From Tundrisphaera sp051175315 (GTDB lineage Bacteria > Planctomycetota > Planctomycetia > Isosphaerales > Isosphaeraceae), in the NCBI RefSeq assembly GCF_051175315.1, contig NZ_CP195100.1:5270001-5334000 (forward strand): a DNA stretch of 64,000 nt, written 5' to 3'. Shown in pieces: positions 8,379 through 17,805 of the stretch. A program made the translations under genes and the position numbers. Within the stretch, counting starts at the first letter, position 1; each line of letters begins with the position of its first letter. Below the pieces are notes generated by a model. The model saw only the letters and a list, made by a program, of their open reading frames with translations. It was not told the origin of the DNA and did not search any database.

Positions 8379-9299
8379 TCAGGATGGCCTGACGTCGCCG
8401 CCGCGGATCGCCAACTCCAAAGATTCGGCGACCCCCTTCGGCCGGATCGGGAAATCGTCCAGGGCGGCCGTGTCCCGGACGATTGTCGGATTGATCAGCC
8501 CTTCGATGAGATGCCGGCCGACCGCGAATCGGCTCGGCGTCACCAGCGCCAGCCAGAGCCCGGAATACCAAGGGGTGAGGAATGGCACCGGGATCAGGAC
8601 CCGTCGCAGGGATTTCTGGCGGGCGTACTCCCGGATCAGGTCCATGAAGGTGACGACGTCGGGGCCGCCCACCTCGTAGACCCGGCTCCGGCCGGCGGGC
8701 CGGTCGCGGGCCGCGACGAGGTAGCCGAGCACGTCCTCCACGGCGATCGGCTGAGTCTTGGTGGACAGCCAGCGCGGGCAGAGCATCACCGGCAGGCGCT
8801 CGGTCAGGTCCTTCAGCATGTCGTAGGAGAGGCTGCCGGCACCGATGATCATCGAGGACCGGAACTCGATGACCTCCGCATCGGATTCCCTGAGGATCTG
8901 GCCGACCTCGTGCCGACTCCGGAGGTGCGGGGAAAGCCGGGGATCCAGATCGTCGCCGAGTCCCCCCATGTAGACGATCCGCCGGACACCGGCGCGGCGG
9001 GCGGCCTCGGCGAAGTTGCGGGCGGCTCGCCGATCGTCCTCCTCGAAATGTTTCGAGTCGGACATGAGATGGACGAGATAGTACGCCGTGCCTACACCGG
9101 AGAGGGCGCGATCCAGGGAGCCCGGGTCCCGGACGTTCCCGGCGACGACCTCGACCCCCTCCGGGCGGGACTTCATCGCGGCGGGATTGCGGGCCAGGCA
9201 TCGCACTTGCGACGACCCGCCCGCCAGTCGGGGGATCAGGCGGCTCCCCACATAGCCGCTCCCCCCCGCGATCAGGATCGTTTCCGGATGGTCGGGCAT
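8379..9299 (-). CDS. Atypical short-chain dehydrogenase/NAD(P)-binding epimerase-like protein
   Basis: This 306-residue protein has an N-terminal Rossmann motif, ILIAGGSGYVGSRL (GxxGxxG), an NmrA/SDR-a5-like core (YYLVHLMSD, RIVYMGGLG) and the segment RSSMIIGAGSLSYDML. The usual catalytic Tyr-xxx-Lys is not obvious, as in atypical SDRs that act as redox sensors or isomerases. Relatives often carry a C-terminal DUF2867 domain of about 150 residues; that domain is absent here. It is divergent to the DUF1990 gene across about 100 bp, and its 3' end sits 27 bp from the end of the surface-protein gene, facing it. Confidence 0.82.
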   Translation of the reverse strand: MPDHPETILIAGGSGYVGSRLIPRLAGGSSQVRCLARNPAAMKSRPEGVEVVAGNVRDPGSLDRALSGVGTAYYLVHLMSDSKHFEEDDRRAARNFAEAARRAGVRRIVYMGGLGDDLDPRLSPHLRSRHEVGQILRESDAEVIEFRSSMIIGAGSLSYDMLKDLTERLPVMLCPRWLSTKTQPIAVEDVLGYLVAARDRPAGRSRVYEVGGPDVVTFMDLIREYARQKSLRRVLIPVPFLTPWYSGLWLALVTPSRFAVGRHLIEGLINPTIVRDTAALDDFPIRPKGVAESLELAIRGGDVRPS

Positions 9300-9403
9300 G
9301 GGCTTGGCTCGCGTCGATGTCGGTGGGACGGGGTGATCCGTTCAACCCCGCCGGATGCACGAAGGATCGGGGGCGTCGGCCGGGCCCCCGTCGGGAGTCT
9401 TCG

Positions 9404-10042
9404 ATGAGATCGTTCCGCAACCCGGCCCGCGAAACGATCCGGACCTTCCTCGATGCCCAGGGAAAGCTCGGCTTCTCCTACGCATCGGTCGGCGCCACGG
9501 CGGGGGTGCCCCCGTCGGGTTATATTCTGGATCACACGAGAATCAAGCTAGGAGACGGCGAGGCCGTCTTCGACCGGGCCCGGTCCGCCCTCCGGCACTG
9601 GGACCAGTTCCGCCTGGGCTGGGTCCGCATCGAGCCCGAAGACGCCCCGATCGAGGTCGGCACCCTGGTGGCGGTGGTCGCCCGGAAGCTCGGGCTCTGG
9701 TGGTCGAACGCCTGCCGGATCATCTACGTGATCGACGACGATGGCCCGGTGCGTCGGTTCGGCTATGCCTACGGGACCCTGCCCGACCACGCCGGGACCG
9801 GAGAGGAACGCTTCCAGGTCGAGTGGGACACGGCGACCGGCGAGGTTTACTACGACATCCTGGCCTTCTCGCGCCCCCAGCTGTGGATCATGCGGATCGG
9901 GTATCCTTACTTGAGGTGGTCGCAGAAGCAGTTCGGCCGGGAGTCGTCCGCCGTGATGAAGGCCATCGCCTCGGGCGCCGACGGCACGGGCCGGCCGGCG
10001 ACCGCTGCCCCGGAAGATGCGAAGGATGATCGCCGTGACTGA
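9404..10042 (+). CDS. DUF1990 family protein
   Basis: At 212 residues it matches the usual DUF1990 length. The start at 9404 follows GGGAG (9393-9397); a longer in-frame extension lacks a ribosome site. Signature segments are the start 'FLDAQGKLGFSYASVGAT', FDRARSALRHWDQF, and the end ILAFSRPQLWIMRIGYPYLRWSQKQFGRESSAVMK in pieces, where DUF1990 proteins typically read 'rlgyP.lr..Qr.F...s'. The biochemical role is unknown. It overlaps surE at its 3' end, so the two are probably co-translated. Confidence 0.85.
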   Translation: MRSFRNPARETIRTFLDAQGKLGFSYASVGATAGVPPSGYILDHTRIKLGDGEAVFDRARSALRHWDQFRLGWVRIEPEDAPIEVGTLVAVVARKLGLWWSNACRIIYVIDDDGPVRRFGYAYGTLPDHAGTGEERFQVEWDTATGEVYYDILAFSRPQLWIMRIGYPYLRWSQKQFGRESSAVMKAIASGADGTGRPATAAPEDAKDDRRD

Positions 10043-10757
10043 CTCCGAGCCGACCCTGATCCTGACCAACGATGACGGGATCGATGCCCCCGGGCTGGCC
10101 GCCCTGGAAAAGGCGGCCTCGGGATTGGGCCGCTGCCTGGTCTTCGCCCCGTCGGGCCCCCAGTCCGGGTGCGGCCACGTCGTCACCACGCATGCCCCGA
10201 TCGCGGTCGATGATCGGGGGGCGAGCCGGACCGCCGTGGGCGGGACGCCGGCCGACTGCGTGAGGATGGCCTTGCATCGCGGCGGGACTCGGATTGACTG
10301 GGTTTTGTCCGGGATCAACGCCGGGGGGAACCTCGGGACCGACATCCACCACTCCGGCACGGTGGCGGCGGTCCGCGAGGCGACGATCCACGGGATCGGC
10401 GGGATCGCCGTCTCGCACTACCTCAAGAAGAATCGGGCCGTCGACTGGGATCGCGCGGCCCGCTGGTGCCGGGCCGCGTTCCGCGAGCTGATGGCCCGGC
10501 CCGCCCTGCCCGGGACGTTCTGGAACGTCAACCTCCCCCACCTCGAACCGGGCGACCCGGAGCCCTCGCTGGTCTTCTGCGAGGTCGACCCGGCCCCCCT
10601 GCCCCTGGCCTTCCGCGACGGGGCCGAGGGGCTGGTCTACTGCGGGGACTACCAGGGGCGGAGCCGCCGGCCGGGGGCCGACGTCGCCGTCTGCTTCGGC
10701 GGGCAGATCAGCGTGTCCCGGGTCCACGTCATGACCTCGGTCGGCCCCGAAGCCTGA
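10026..10757 (+). CDS. surE: 5'/3'-nucleotidase SurE
   Basis: This is a metal-dependent nucleoside-monophosphate phosphatase of about 243 residues. The start at 10026 is preferred over the ATG at 10017 because GGAAG (10012-10016) is then nine bases upstream. Diagnostic motifs are TNDDGIDAPG (metal-binding N15, D16, D17), the serine of PSGPQSGCGH, GGTPADCVRMAL and SGINAGGNLGTDIHHSGTVAAVREA. SurE hydrolyses nucleotides and short polyphosphates and is linked to stationary-phase survival. The gene overlaps the DUF1990 stop by 17 bp. No pcm or rpoS-like gene is adjacent, unlike in enterobacteria. Confidence 0.93.
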   Translation: MIAVTDSEPTLILTNDDGIDAPGLAALEKAASGLGRCLVFAPSGPQSGCGHVVTTHAPIAVDDRGASRTAVGGTPADCVRMALHRGGTRIDWVLSGINAGGNLGTDIHHSGTVAAVREATIHGIGGIAVSHYLKKNRAVDWDRAARWCRAAFRELMARPALPGTFWNVNLPHLEPGDPEPSLVFCEVDPAPLPLAFRDGAEGLVYCGDYQGRSRRPGADVAVCFGGQISVSRVHVMTSVGPEA

Positions 10758-10895
10758 AGGACTCGGGGTCCCGGTCTGGCCTCCCAGCGCCCGGCCAGGC
10801 CATAATGGGAGGATACGGGCCCGCCATGGGCTCGCGGTCAAGTTCCAGGGATCGATCGGAAATGCAAGCGCCGGGCCCGGCGCCGGGGGTGATCG

Positions 10896-11474
10896 TTGAA
10901 GACGTCGATGATGGGGGCCTTACTCGCCGCGGCCGGATTGATGGTCGCCGGATGCCAGGAGCCGACGGGCGTCGTCCCGGTCTACCCGCCGGGGATGGAG
11001 CCGTCGCGGATGCCCAACATCCCGGCCGGCGAGGGGGCCCAGGCGCTCGGCGAGCAGGGGGTGGCCGCCACCAACCAGAACAAGGTCGCGTCCGGAGGAG
11101 AGGCCACCTCCCCCCCGACGCCGATCGGCCAGCCCCGGACGACCCCGTCGGGACTGGTTTATGAGACCCTCAAGGAAGGCGATGGTCCCCAGGCCCAGAC
11201 CGGGCAACGGGTCCAGATGCACTACACCGGCACCCTCGAAGACGGCACCAAGTTCGACAGCTCGCGCGATCGGGGCACGCCGTTCGAGGTCCGGATCGGG
11301 AATGGCGAGGTCATCAAGGGCTGGGATGAGGGCGTCCCCGGCATGAAGGTCGGGGAACAGCGCAAGCTGACGATCCCCGGCAACCTGGGCTATGGCCCGG
11401 CCGGTTCGCCCCCGAAGATCCCGGGCAATGCCACCCTGATCTTCGACGTCGAGCTGATGCGGATCCTCGACTGA
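10896..11474 (+). CDS. FKBP-type peptidyl-prolyl isomerase lipoprotein
   Basis: This 192-residue protein probably starts at TTG 10896, after GGGGGT, because that adds a Lys to the signal peptide; ATGs at 10908 and 10911 are alternatives. The signal ends in the lipobox LMVAGC (C20), so the protein should be lipid-anchored. A Pro/Gly-rich linker (about 21-85) leads to the FKBP domain: VQMHYTGTLEDGTKFDSS, VIKGWDEGVPGMKVGEQRKL and the end ATLIFDVELM. The isomerase pocket residues (Y, F, D, W, I) appear present. It likely assists folding of exported proteins. Confidence 0.88.
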   Translation: MKTSMMGALLAAAGLMVAGCQEPTGVVPVYPPGMEPSRMPNIPAGEGAQALGEQGVAATNQNKVASGGEATSPPTPIGQPRTTPSGLVYETLKEGDGPQAQTGQRVQMHYTGTLEDGTKFDSSRDRGTPFEVRIGNGEVIKGWDEGVPGMKVGEQRKLTIPGNLGYGPAGSPPKIPGNATLIFDVELMRILD

Positions 11475-11489
11475 CCGGGGTGCGGGGCG

Positions 11490-11523
11490 GCGGGGCGATC
11501 CGCCTCGTCCTGAGTCGCCCCGC
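11490..11523. terminator. Possible terminator hairpin after the FKBP gene
   Basis: Perfect 9-bp arms GCGGGGCGA (11490-11498) and TCGCCCCGC (11515-11523), with no T-tract after. It sits 16 bp past the FKBP stop. Confidence 0.3.
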
Positions 11524-11531
11524 GACCCGCC

Positions 11532-11560
11532 TTGTCGGCCCGGGCCATTACGGGTAGCCT
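11532..11560 (+). promoter_or_regulatory. Promoter candidate for the GT4 gene
   Basis: TTGTCG (11532-11537), 17-bp spacer, TAGCCT (11555-11560). The -35 is identical to those at 12867, 19536 and 59647. Confidence 0.4.
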
Positions 11561-11601
11561 CCCGCCTTGATGATCCGGGGGAAGGTTCCCCCGGCCGGGG
11601 C

Positions 11602-12828
11602 ATGAAGCCAAAGGGGGCCGGCATGGATGCCAGCATCCGGGGTGAAGTCGCGTCGATACGCCGCGTGGCGGCGAATCCGCTGGCCGGGCTCCGGGTGGCC
11701 CTGGTCCACGACTGGCTGACCGGGATGCGCGGCGGCGAGAAGTGCCTGGAAGTCCTTTGCCAGGCCTTCCCCGACGCCACTCTGCATACGCTGATCCACC
11801 GCCGGGGTGCGCTCAGCCCGAGCATCGAGGCGATGGACATCCGCACGTCGCCGCTCCAGCGACTGCCGCGAGTCCACGACCACTACCGCAAGCTCCTGCC
11901 GATCATGCCGATGGCCGCGCGGTCGTGGCGGCCGCGCGAGGTCGACCTGGTGGTCAGCCTGAGCCACTGCGTCGCCAAGGCGGTCCGGCCCCCGGCGGGG
12001 GTGCCGCACGTCTGCTACTGCTTCACGCCGATGCGGTACGCCTGGGACGGCCGCGACGCCTACCTCGAGTCCTGGGCCGATCGCCCGATTCGCCGAGCCC
12101 TGGCGGGGTCGCTGCTCGACGGCCTCCGCTCCTGGGACCGCGCCACGTCGGAGCGGGTGTCGTACTTCGTGGCGATCTCCGAGACGATCCGGGGGAGGAT
12201 CGACCGCTGCTACGGCCGCGACTCGCGGGTGATCCCGCCCCCCGTCGACGCCGACTTCTACACGCCCGCCCCCCTGCCCCGCGAGCCGTTCTACCTCGTC
12301 GTGTCGGCGCTTGTGCCGTACAAGAAGGTCGAGCAGGCCGTGGCGGCATGCACCGCGACGGGCCGCGAGTTGGTCGTGATCGGGTCCGGCCCCGAGCGGG
12401 CCCGGCTGGAGAAGGACGCCGGGCCGACCGTCCGGTTCCTGGGCTGGCAGCCCGACGAGGTGATCCGCGACCACTATCGCCGCTGCCGCGCCCTGCTGTT
12501 CCCGGGCGAGGAAGACTTCGGCATCGTCCCGGTCGAGGCGATGGCCTGCGGGGCCCCGGTCATCGCCCTGGACGCCGGCGGGGCGGCCGAGACCATCGAC
12601 CCGGCCGCCGGCCGACTCTATCCCGAACCGACCGCGGGTGGATTGCTCGCCGCGATCGCCGCGTGGGAGGCGGAGGGATGCCCCCACGACCCCGCCCGGG
12701 CCCGGAGCCGGGCCGAGGGGTATGCATTGCCGGTCTTCCGCCGCCGGCTGCTCGGCCACCTCGCCGACGTGCTGGCCGAGAAGGGCCGGGGCCACGGCGC
12801 CATCCCCGCGCCCCACATCCCCCGCTGA
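11602..12828 (+). CDS. Glycosyltransferase family 4 protein
   Basis: A 408-residue GT-B fold glycosyltransferase. The N-terminal acceptor domain has VALVHDWLTGMRGGEKCLEV, typical of GT4 enzymes; the donor-binding half has FLGWQPDEVIRDHYRRC, then FPGEEDFGIVPVEAMACGAPVIAL, which contains the E-x7-E motif that holds the nucleotide sugar. No membrane segment is present, so it is a soluble or peripheral cytoplasmic enzyme that transfers a sugar to a lipid-linked glycan or polysaccharide; donor and acceptor are unknown. No other glycan genes are adjacent. The start could also be at M8 (11623). Confidence 0.88.
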   Translation: MKPKGAGMDASIRGEVASIRRVAANPLAGLRVALVHDWLTGMRGGEKCLEVLCQAFPDATLHTLIHRRGALSPSIEAMDIRTSPLQRLPRVHDHYRKLLPIMPMAARSWRPREVDLVVSLSHCVAKAVRPPAGVPHVCYCFTPMRYAWDGRDAYLESWADRPIRRALAGSLLDGLRSWDRATSERVSYFVAISETIRGRIDRCYGRDSRVIPPPVDADFYTPAPLPREPFYLVVSALVPYKKVEQAVAACTATGRELVVIGSGPERARLEKDAGPTVRFLGWQPDEVIRDHYRRCRALLFPGEEDFGIVPVEAMACGAPVIALDAGGAAETIDPAAGRLYPEPTAGGLLAAIAAWEAEGCPHDPARARSRAEGYALPVFRRRLLGHLADVLAEKGRGHGAIPAPHIPR

Positions 12829-12866
12829 ACGCGGCGGTTGCTCGCGGGCGTCGCGCGGTCGGACCC

Positions 12867-12895
12867 TTGTCGCATGCGTGTGGATGCCTTATCGT
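12867..12895 (+). promoter_or_regulatory. Promoter candidate for the secreted redoxin
   Basis: TTGTCG (12867-12872), 17-bp spacer, TATCGT (12890-12895). The sequence CCCTTGTCGCAT around the -35 recurs at the 19536 promoter. Confidence 0.45.
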
Positions 12896-12985
12896 GTCGG
12901 GTGCAGGTCCGGGGCGAATCCCGGGCCTGACCGTCGACCGACTTCCCTCGGTCGTGGCCGTTCCACATCCTCCAGAGGTGACAAC

Positions 12986-14095
12986 ATGGGTAGGATCTTG
13001 CCGCGACTCGGGATGGTGGCCTTGGTGTGCGGCGGGCTGGCCTGGCCCGCCGCCGACGCGGCCCGGGCCGAAGATCGGACCGCCGATCAGGTCGTCGCGG
13101 AACTCGACGCGATCAAGTTCCCCGAATTCGACCGCGCGAAGATGAACGACCGGGCGGCCATCGAGAAGTACATCGGCCTGCGTAAGGAGGTCGCCGCGAA
13201 GCGGGCGGTCCTGATCGAGGAACTCTACAAGATCAAGCCTGAGGATGCTCGGCTGGTCAAGCTGATGAAGGACCATTGGCGTGAGAAGCTGATGACCGCC
13301 AATCCCACCAAGAATAAGGGCGAGGCCGACGAACTGGGTGCCCAGGTCCAGAAGATCATCGCCGACAACAAGAACGAGACCCTCGTCGCCGAGGCGGCCT
13401 ATTTCCGGGCCTCCCGCGCCCTCATGGAAGCCGGTCGCGACGCGGGCCCCGATGCGATGATGGCCATCGTCGAGGAATTTCAGAAGGCAGTCCCCAAGGA
13501 CCCCCGCGCCGCGACGCTGCTGTATCAGATCGCCAATGCGACCCAGGATACGGATCGGAAGAAGGAGCTGTTCGACCGGATCGTTCGGGATTACCCCGAT
13601 AGCCCGACGGTGAAGCGGATCGAAGGGGCTCGCCGCCAGATCGAGGGGATCGGCAAGCCGTTCAAGCTCGAATTCACCGATGCCATCAAGGGCTCGCCGG
13701 TGTCCATCGAGGGCCTGAAGGGCAAGGTCGTCGTGATCGACTTCTGGGCGACGTGGTGCGGCCCTTGCATCGCCGAGATGCCGAAGATGAAGAAGCTCTA
13801 CGCCGAGTACAAGGACAAGGGCGTCGAGTTCATCGGCGTCAGCCTCGACCAGGCCAAGGAAGACGGCGGCCTGGACAAGCTCAAGGAATACGTCGAGAAG
13901 AACGACATCCAGTGGCCCCAGTATTATCAGGGTAATTACTGGGAGAGCGAGTTCTCGATGGGCTGGGGCATCAATGCGATCCCCTGCGTCTTCCTCGTCG
14001 ATGCCGAGGGCAATCTGGCCTCCGTCCAGGCTCGCGGCAAGCTCGAAGAGATGATCCCCGAGTACCTCTCCAAGGCCAAGGTCGCCAGCCAGTGA
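12986..14095 (+). CDS. Secreted TlpA/thioredoxin-like redoxin with helical N-terminal domain
   Basis: 369 residues starting at ATG 12986, with AGAGGTG upstream. A signal peptide (LGMVALVCGGLAWPAADAARA) is followed by a helical, TPR-like region (about 30-225) and a C-terminal thioredoxin fold (about 230-365) with FWATWCGPCIAEMPKMKKLY; the redox cysteines are C258 and C261. NAIPCVFLVD supplies the cis-proline region. TlpA-type proteins reduce disulfides in the periplasm or on cytochrome-maturation partners; the substrate here is unknown. It is a single-gene unit with a promoter and a strong terminator. Confidence 0.88.
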   Translation: MGRILPRLGMVALVCGGLAWPAADAARAEDRTADQVVAELDAIKFPEFDRAKMNDRAAIEKYIGLRKEVAAKRAVLIEELYKIKPEDARLVKLMKDHWREKLMTANPTKNKGEADELGAQVQKIIADNKNETLVAEAAYFRASRALMEAGRDAGPDAMMAIVEEFQKAVPKDPRAATLLYQIANATQDTDRKKELFDRIVRDYPDSPTVKRIEGARRQIEGIGKPFKLEFTDAIKGSPVSIEGLKGKVVVIDFWATWCGPCIAEMPKMKKLYAEYKDKGVEFIGVSLDQAKEDGGLDKLKEYVEKNDIQWPQYYQGNYWESEFSMGWGINAIPCVFLVDAEGNLASVQARGKLEEMIPEYLSKAKVASQ

Positions 14096-14117
14096 TCCAG
14101 GCCAACGGCGAATGAAC

Positions 14118-14152
14118 AGGGCTTCGCGGGCCGATTCGGCCCGCGAAGCCCT
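14118..14152. terminator. Long hairpin between convergent redoxin and clpX genes
   Basis: Perfect 15-bp stem AGGGCTTCGCGGGCC (14118-14132) and GGCCCGCGAAGCCCT (14138-14152) with loop GATTC. It lies between two convergent stops and could end transcription in both directions; the T-tract is poor. Confidence 0.65.
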
Positions 14153-14180
14153 TCGCGTTGGACGATCGATCCAGTCAGCG

Positions 14181-15473
<1,293 letters not shown>

Positions 15474-15548
15474 GTCGATCTCTCCCCTCGGCACGGAACG
15501 GATGCGGGGCGCGGGCGCCGTCGGGGGCGTCGCGAGTCCCTCTACTTT

Positions 15549-15577
15549 AACATAGAGAAGTCCGTCCCGTCGCACAA
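15549..15577 (-). promoter_or_regulatory. Promoter candidate for clpX
   Basis: Minus strand: TTGTGC (15577-15572), 17-bp spacer, TATGTT (15554-15549), in the gap between the DMT permease stop and the clpX start. It suggests clpX can be transcribed independently of the upstream genes. Confidence 0.5.
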
Positions 15578-15587
15578 TGCGGACGGA

Positions 15588-16565
15588 TCAGCCCGGCTGC
15601 GCCGCCGCCGATTCGAGCGGCAGGGAGGCCGGCCGGGCCATCGCGGGCGGGACGTCGGCCGGCGCGGGTGCCGGGCGGGGCCGCCACCTCGGGGCCGATC
15701 GCGCCGACAGCCAGGTCGCCGGGGCCATGACCAGGGCGAACCCGGCCAGGGTCGTCGGGGTCAGGGCCCGGTGCCAGAGCACGACGTCGAATCCCATCCC
15801 GAAGACCACCTGGGACAGGCCGACCACGGCCACCTTGGCCGGGGAGCCCGAGGCATACGCCTTGGTCAGGGAGACCTGCGCCAGGGTGCCCGACGCCCCC
15901 GCCCCCAGCAGGAGGGCCAGCGTGGCGGGGTCGTACAACCCCGCCAGCGAGACCGACCGCCAACGCAGGGCCATCCAGGCGATCGAGAACAGGCTGGCCA
16001 CCCCGGCGAAGTGGACCACCACCGCGCGGGCGTCCACCCCCTTCAGGCGGTTCAGCCCCAGCATGGCTGTGGCCGTGGAGAGGGAGCTCAGCAGGGAGAC
16101 CATCACCGCCAGGCGGTCGCCGCCCAGCTCGGGCCGCTGGATCAGGAAGACCCCGGCCAGCCCGCACGTCACGCCGATCGACTCGGCCGGTGTGGGCAGG
16201 CGCCGCTTCACGAACGAGGGGAGCAGGACGATCCAGAGCGGGTGGACGTTGAACAGGGTGATCGCATCGGCGACCGGCAGGTGCGCCAGCGCGTAGAAGT
16301 TGCAGACCAGGCTGAAGCTCCCGGCCAGGCTCCGGATCCAGAGCGACCTCGGCCGCCAGATCGCCAGCTTCGTCCCCGAGGCCCGGGCCAGGACCAGGGC
16401 CGTCGCCAGCATGATCAGGGCCCGCACGGCCGCGACCAGGAGCCAGTCGCACCGGTCGCCCAGGGCGTGGACGAACGCCCCCATGGTCGCGAACGAGATG
16501 GCGCCGAACAGCATCCAGGCCGAGGCATGATCGATCCGCCCGGGTCGGGGAGCGGGGTCATTCAT
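15588..16565 (-). CDS. DMT-superfamily (EamA-type) permease
   Basis: A 325-residue membrane protein with about ten hydrophobic helices in two EamA-like halves. The N-terminal half begins SAWMLFGAISFATMGAFVHAL, and the conserved FYALAHLPVADAITLFNVHPLWI marks the first repeat. The start at 16565 is preferred; an in-frame ATG at 16655 would add a Pro-rich tail of 30 residues. EamA permeases move small metabolites (amino acids, nucleotides, drugs) across the inner membrane; the substrate is unknown. It follows queG by 94 bp on the same strand. The C-terminal 30 residues are Pro/Ala-rich. Confidence 0.85.
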   Translation of the reverse strand: MNDPAPRPGRIDHASAWMLFGAISFATMGAFVHALGDRCDWLLVAAVRALIMLATALVLARASGTKLAIWRPRSLWIRSLAGSFSLVCNFYALAHLPVADAITLFNVHPLWIVLLPSFVKRRLPTPAESIGVTCGLAGVFLIQRPELGGDRLAVMVSLLSSLSTATAMLGLNRLKGVDARAVVVHFAGVASLFSIAWMALRWRSVSLAGLYDPATLALLLGAGASGTLAQVSLTKAYASGSPAKVAVVGLSQVVFGMGFDVVLWHRALTPTTLAGFALVMAPATWLSARSAPRWRPRPAPAPADVPPAMARPASLPLESAAAQPG

Positions 16566-16659
16566 CGCGATCTCTGCGGTGAGAGGGGTGGGACGAGGCC
16601 GGGCGAGGGGGGCATCGAAGGGTCTCGAAGGCGGGTCGACGGGCGGATGCGTCATTCTA

Positions 16660-17805
16660 TCACGGAGCCCCCCCGGAGGCGATCCCCAACGCTTCCAATG
16701 CCGCCAGGATCGAGGTCCGCGCGGCCGGGTCGGGGTCGCCCGCGGCCAGCAGCAGCGCCGGCGCGGCGGACGCGTCGCCGATCCGACCCAGGGCCCAGGC
16801 CGAGGCCCCGCGAACCACCGGGTCGGCGTCGCCGAGCCGGGCGATCAGCGACGGGACCGCCGCGGGCAACCGCTTCCCGCCCAGGACCAGGGCCGCATTG
16901 CGGACCATCCCCGATCGCTTGGTGCGGGCCAGCGCCGTCCCTTTCAGAGACCGGGCGAACGCCGCAGGTTCGGCGTCGAGCCAGTCGATGAGGTCGGGAT
17001 CCTCCCACTCCGGCCGGGCGTCCAGGCCCGGTTCCCGGCCGGGCGGGGCCTTGCGGTTCCAGGGGCAGACGTCCTGGCAGATGTCGCAGCCGAACGCCCA
17101 GTCCCCCAGGGATCCGGCCGCCTCGTCAGGGATCGGCCCCTTGTGCTCGATCGTCCAGTAGCTGATGCAGCGGCGGGCGTCGAGCTGGTAGGGCGCGACC
17201 AGCGCGTCGGTCGGGCAGGCGTCGAGGCAGCGGGTGCAGGTCCCGCAATGGTTGGCGGCCAGGGGCTCGTCGTAGCGGAGTGGGAGGTCGACCAGAAGCG
17301 CCCCGAGAACGGTGAAGCTCCCGGCCCGACGGTCGATCAGGCAGGTGTTCTTGCCGATCCAGCCCAGCCCGGCCATCTGGGCGAAGTCCCGCTCCAGCAG
17401 CGGGGCCGTGTCGGCCACGGCACGGCCGACGACCCCGGGCGACTCGGCCCGGAGCCAGTCGAGCAACTCGCCGAGCTTCCGCCAGAGGATCTCGTGATAG
17501 TCCCCGCCCCGGGCATAGCGGGCGACCTTGCCGCCGGTCGGGCCGGTCGGGCCCGGCGCGGGGTGGCCGTAGATGAGCCCGACCATCACGACCGATCGCA
17601 CCCCTTCCAGGACGTGGCGGGGATGCACCTTGGGCGCGGCGTGGCGTTCCAGGTAGCCCATCCCCGCCGCGTGGCCCCGTTCGAGCCAGTCGAGATACCG
17701 GCCGTGGCCGGGCGGGGCGACGGCCGGGGCGATCCCGACAAGATCGAATCCGGCCCGACGAGCCTCGGCCTTGAGGCGGTCGGCGAGGCCGGCGTCCGCG
17801 GTCAT
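16660..17805 (-). CDS. queG: Epoxyqueuosine reductase QueG with C-terminal HEAT repeats
   Basis: A cobalamin and iron-sulfur enzyme that reduces epoxyqueuosine to queuosine in tRNA. Started at ATG 17805 (381 residues), it overlaps the metF stop as ATGA, a sign of translational coupling; a 41-residue upstream extension lies inside metF and is unlikely. Two 4Fe-4S sets are visible: C187, C190, C193, C197 and C240, C243, C247 (with C213). The likely catalytic Asp is D132 (VADTAPLLER), and LGWIGKNTCLID is conserved. The last 75 residues are HEAT-like (VVRGASAWALGRIGDASAAPALLLAAGD in part), as in many QueG proteins. Confidence 0.93.
   Translation of the reverse strand: MTADAGLADRLKAEARRAGFDLVGIAPAVAPPGHGRYLDWLERGHAAGMGYLERHAAPKVHPRHVLEGVRSVVMVGLIYGHPAPGPTGPTGGKVARYARGGDYHEILWRKLGELLDWLRAESPGVVGRAVADTAPLLERDFAQMAGLGWIGKNTCLIDRRAGSFTVLGALLVDLPLRYDEPLAANHCGTCTRCLDACPTDALVAPYQLDARRCISYWTIEHKGPIPDEAAGSLGDWAFGCDICQDVCPWNRKAPPGREPGLDARPEWEDPDLIDWLDAEPAAFARSLKGTALARTKRSGMVRNAALVLGGKRLPAAVPSLIARLGDADPVVRGASAWALGRIGDASAAPALLLAAGDPDPAARTSILAALEALGIASGGAP

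Noticed and set aside
15474..15575. A 34-residue N-terminal extension of ClpX from an upstream ATG
   Set aside because: It would start upstream of the likely transcription start and precede the zinc-binding domain with residues not typical of ClpX; the TTG at 15473 has a strong ribosome site.
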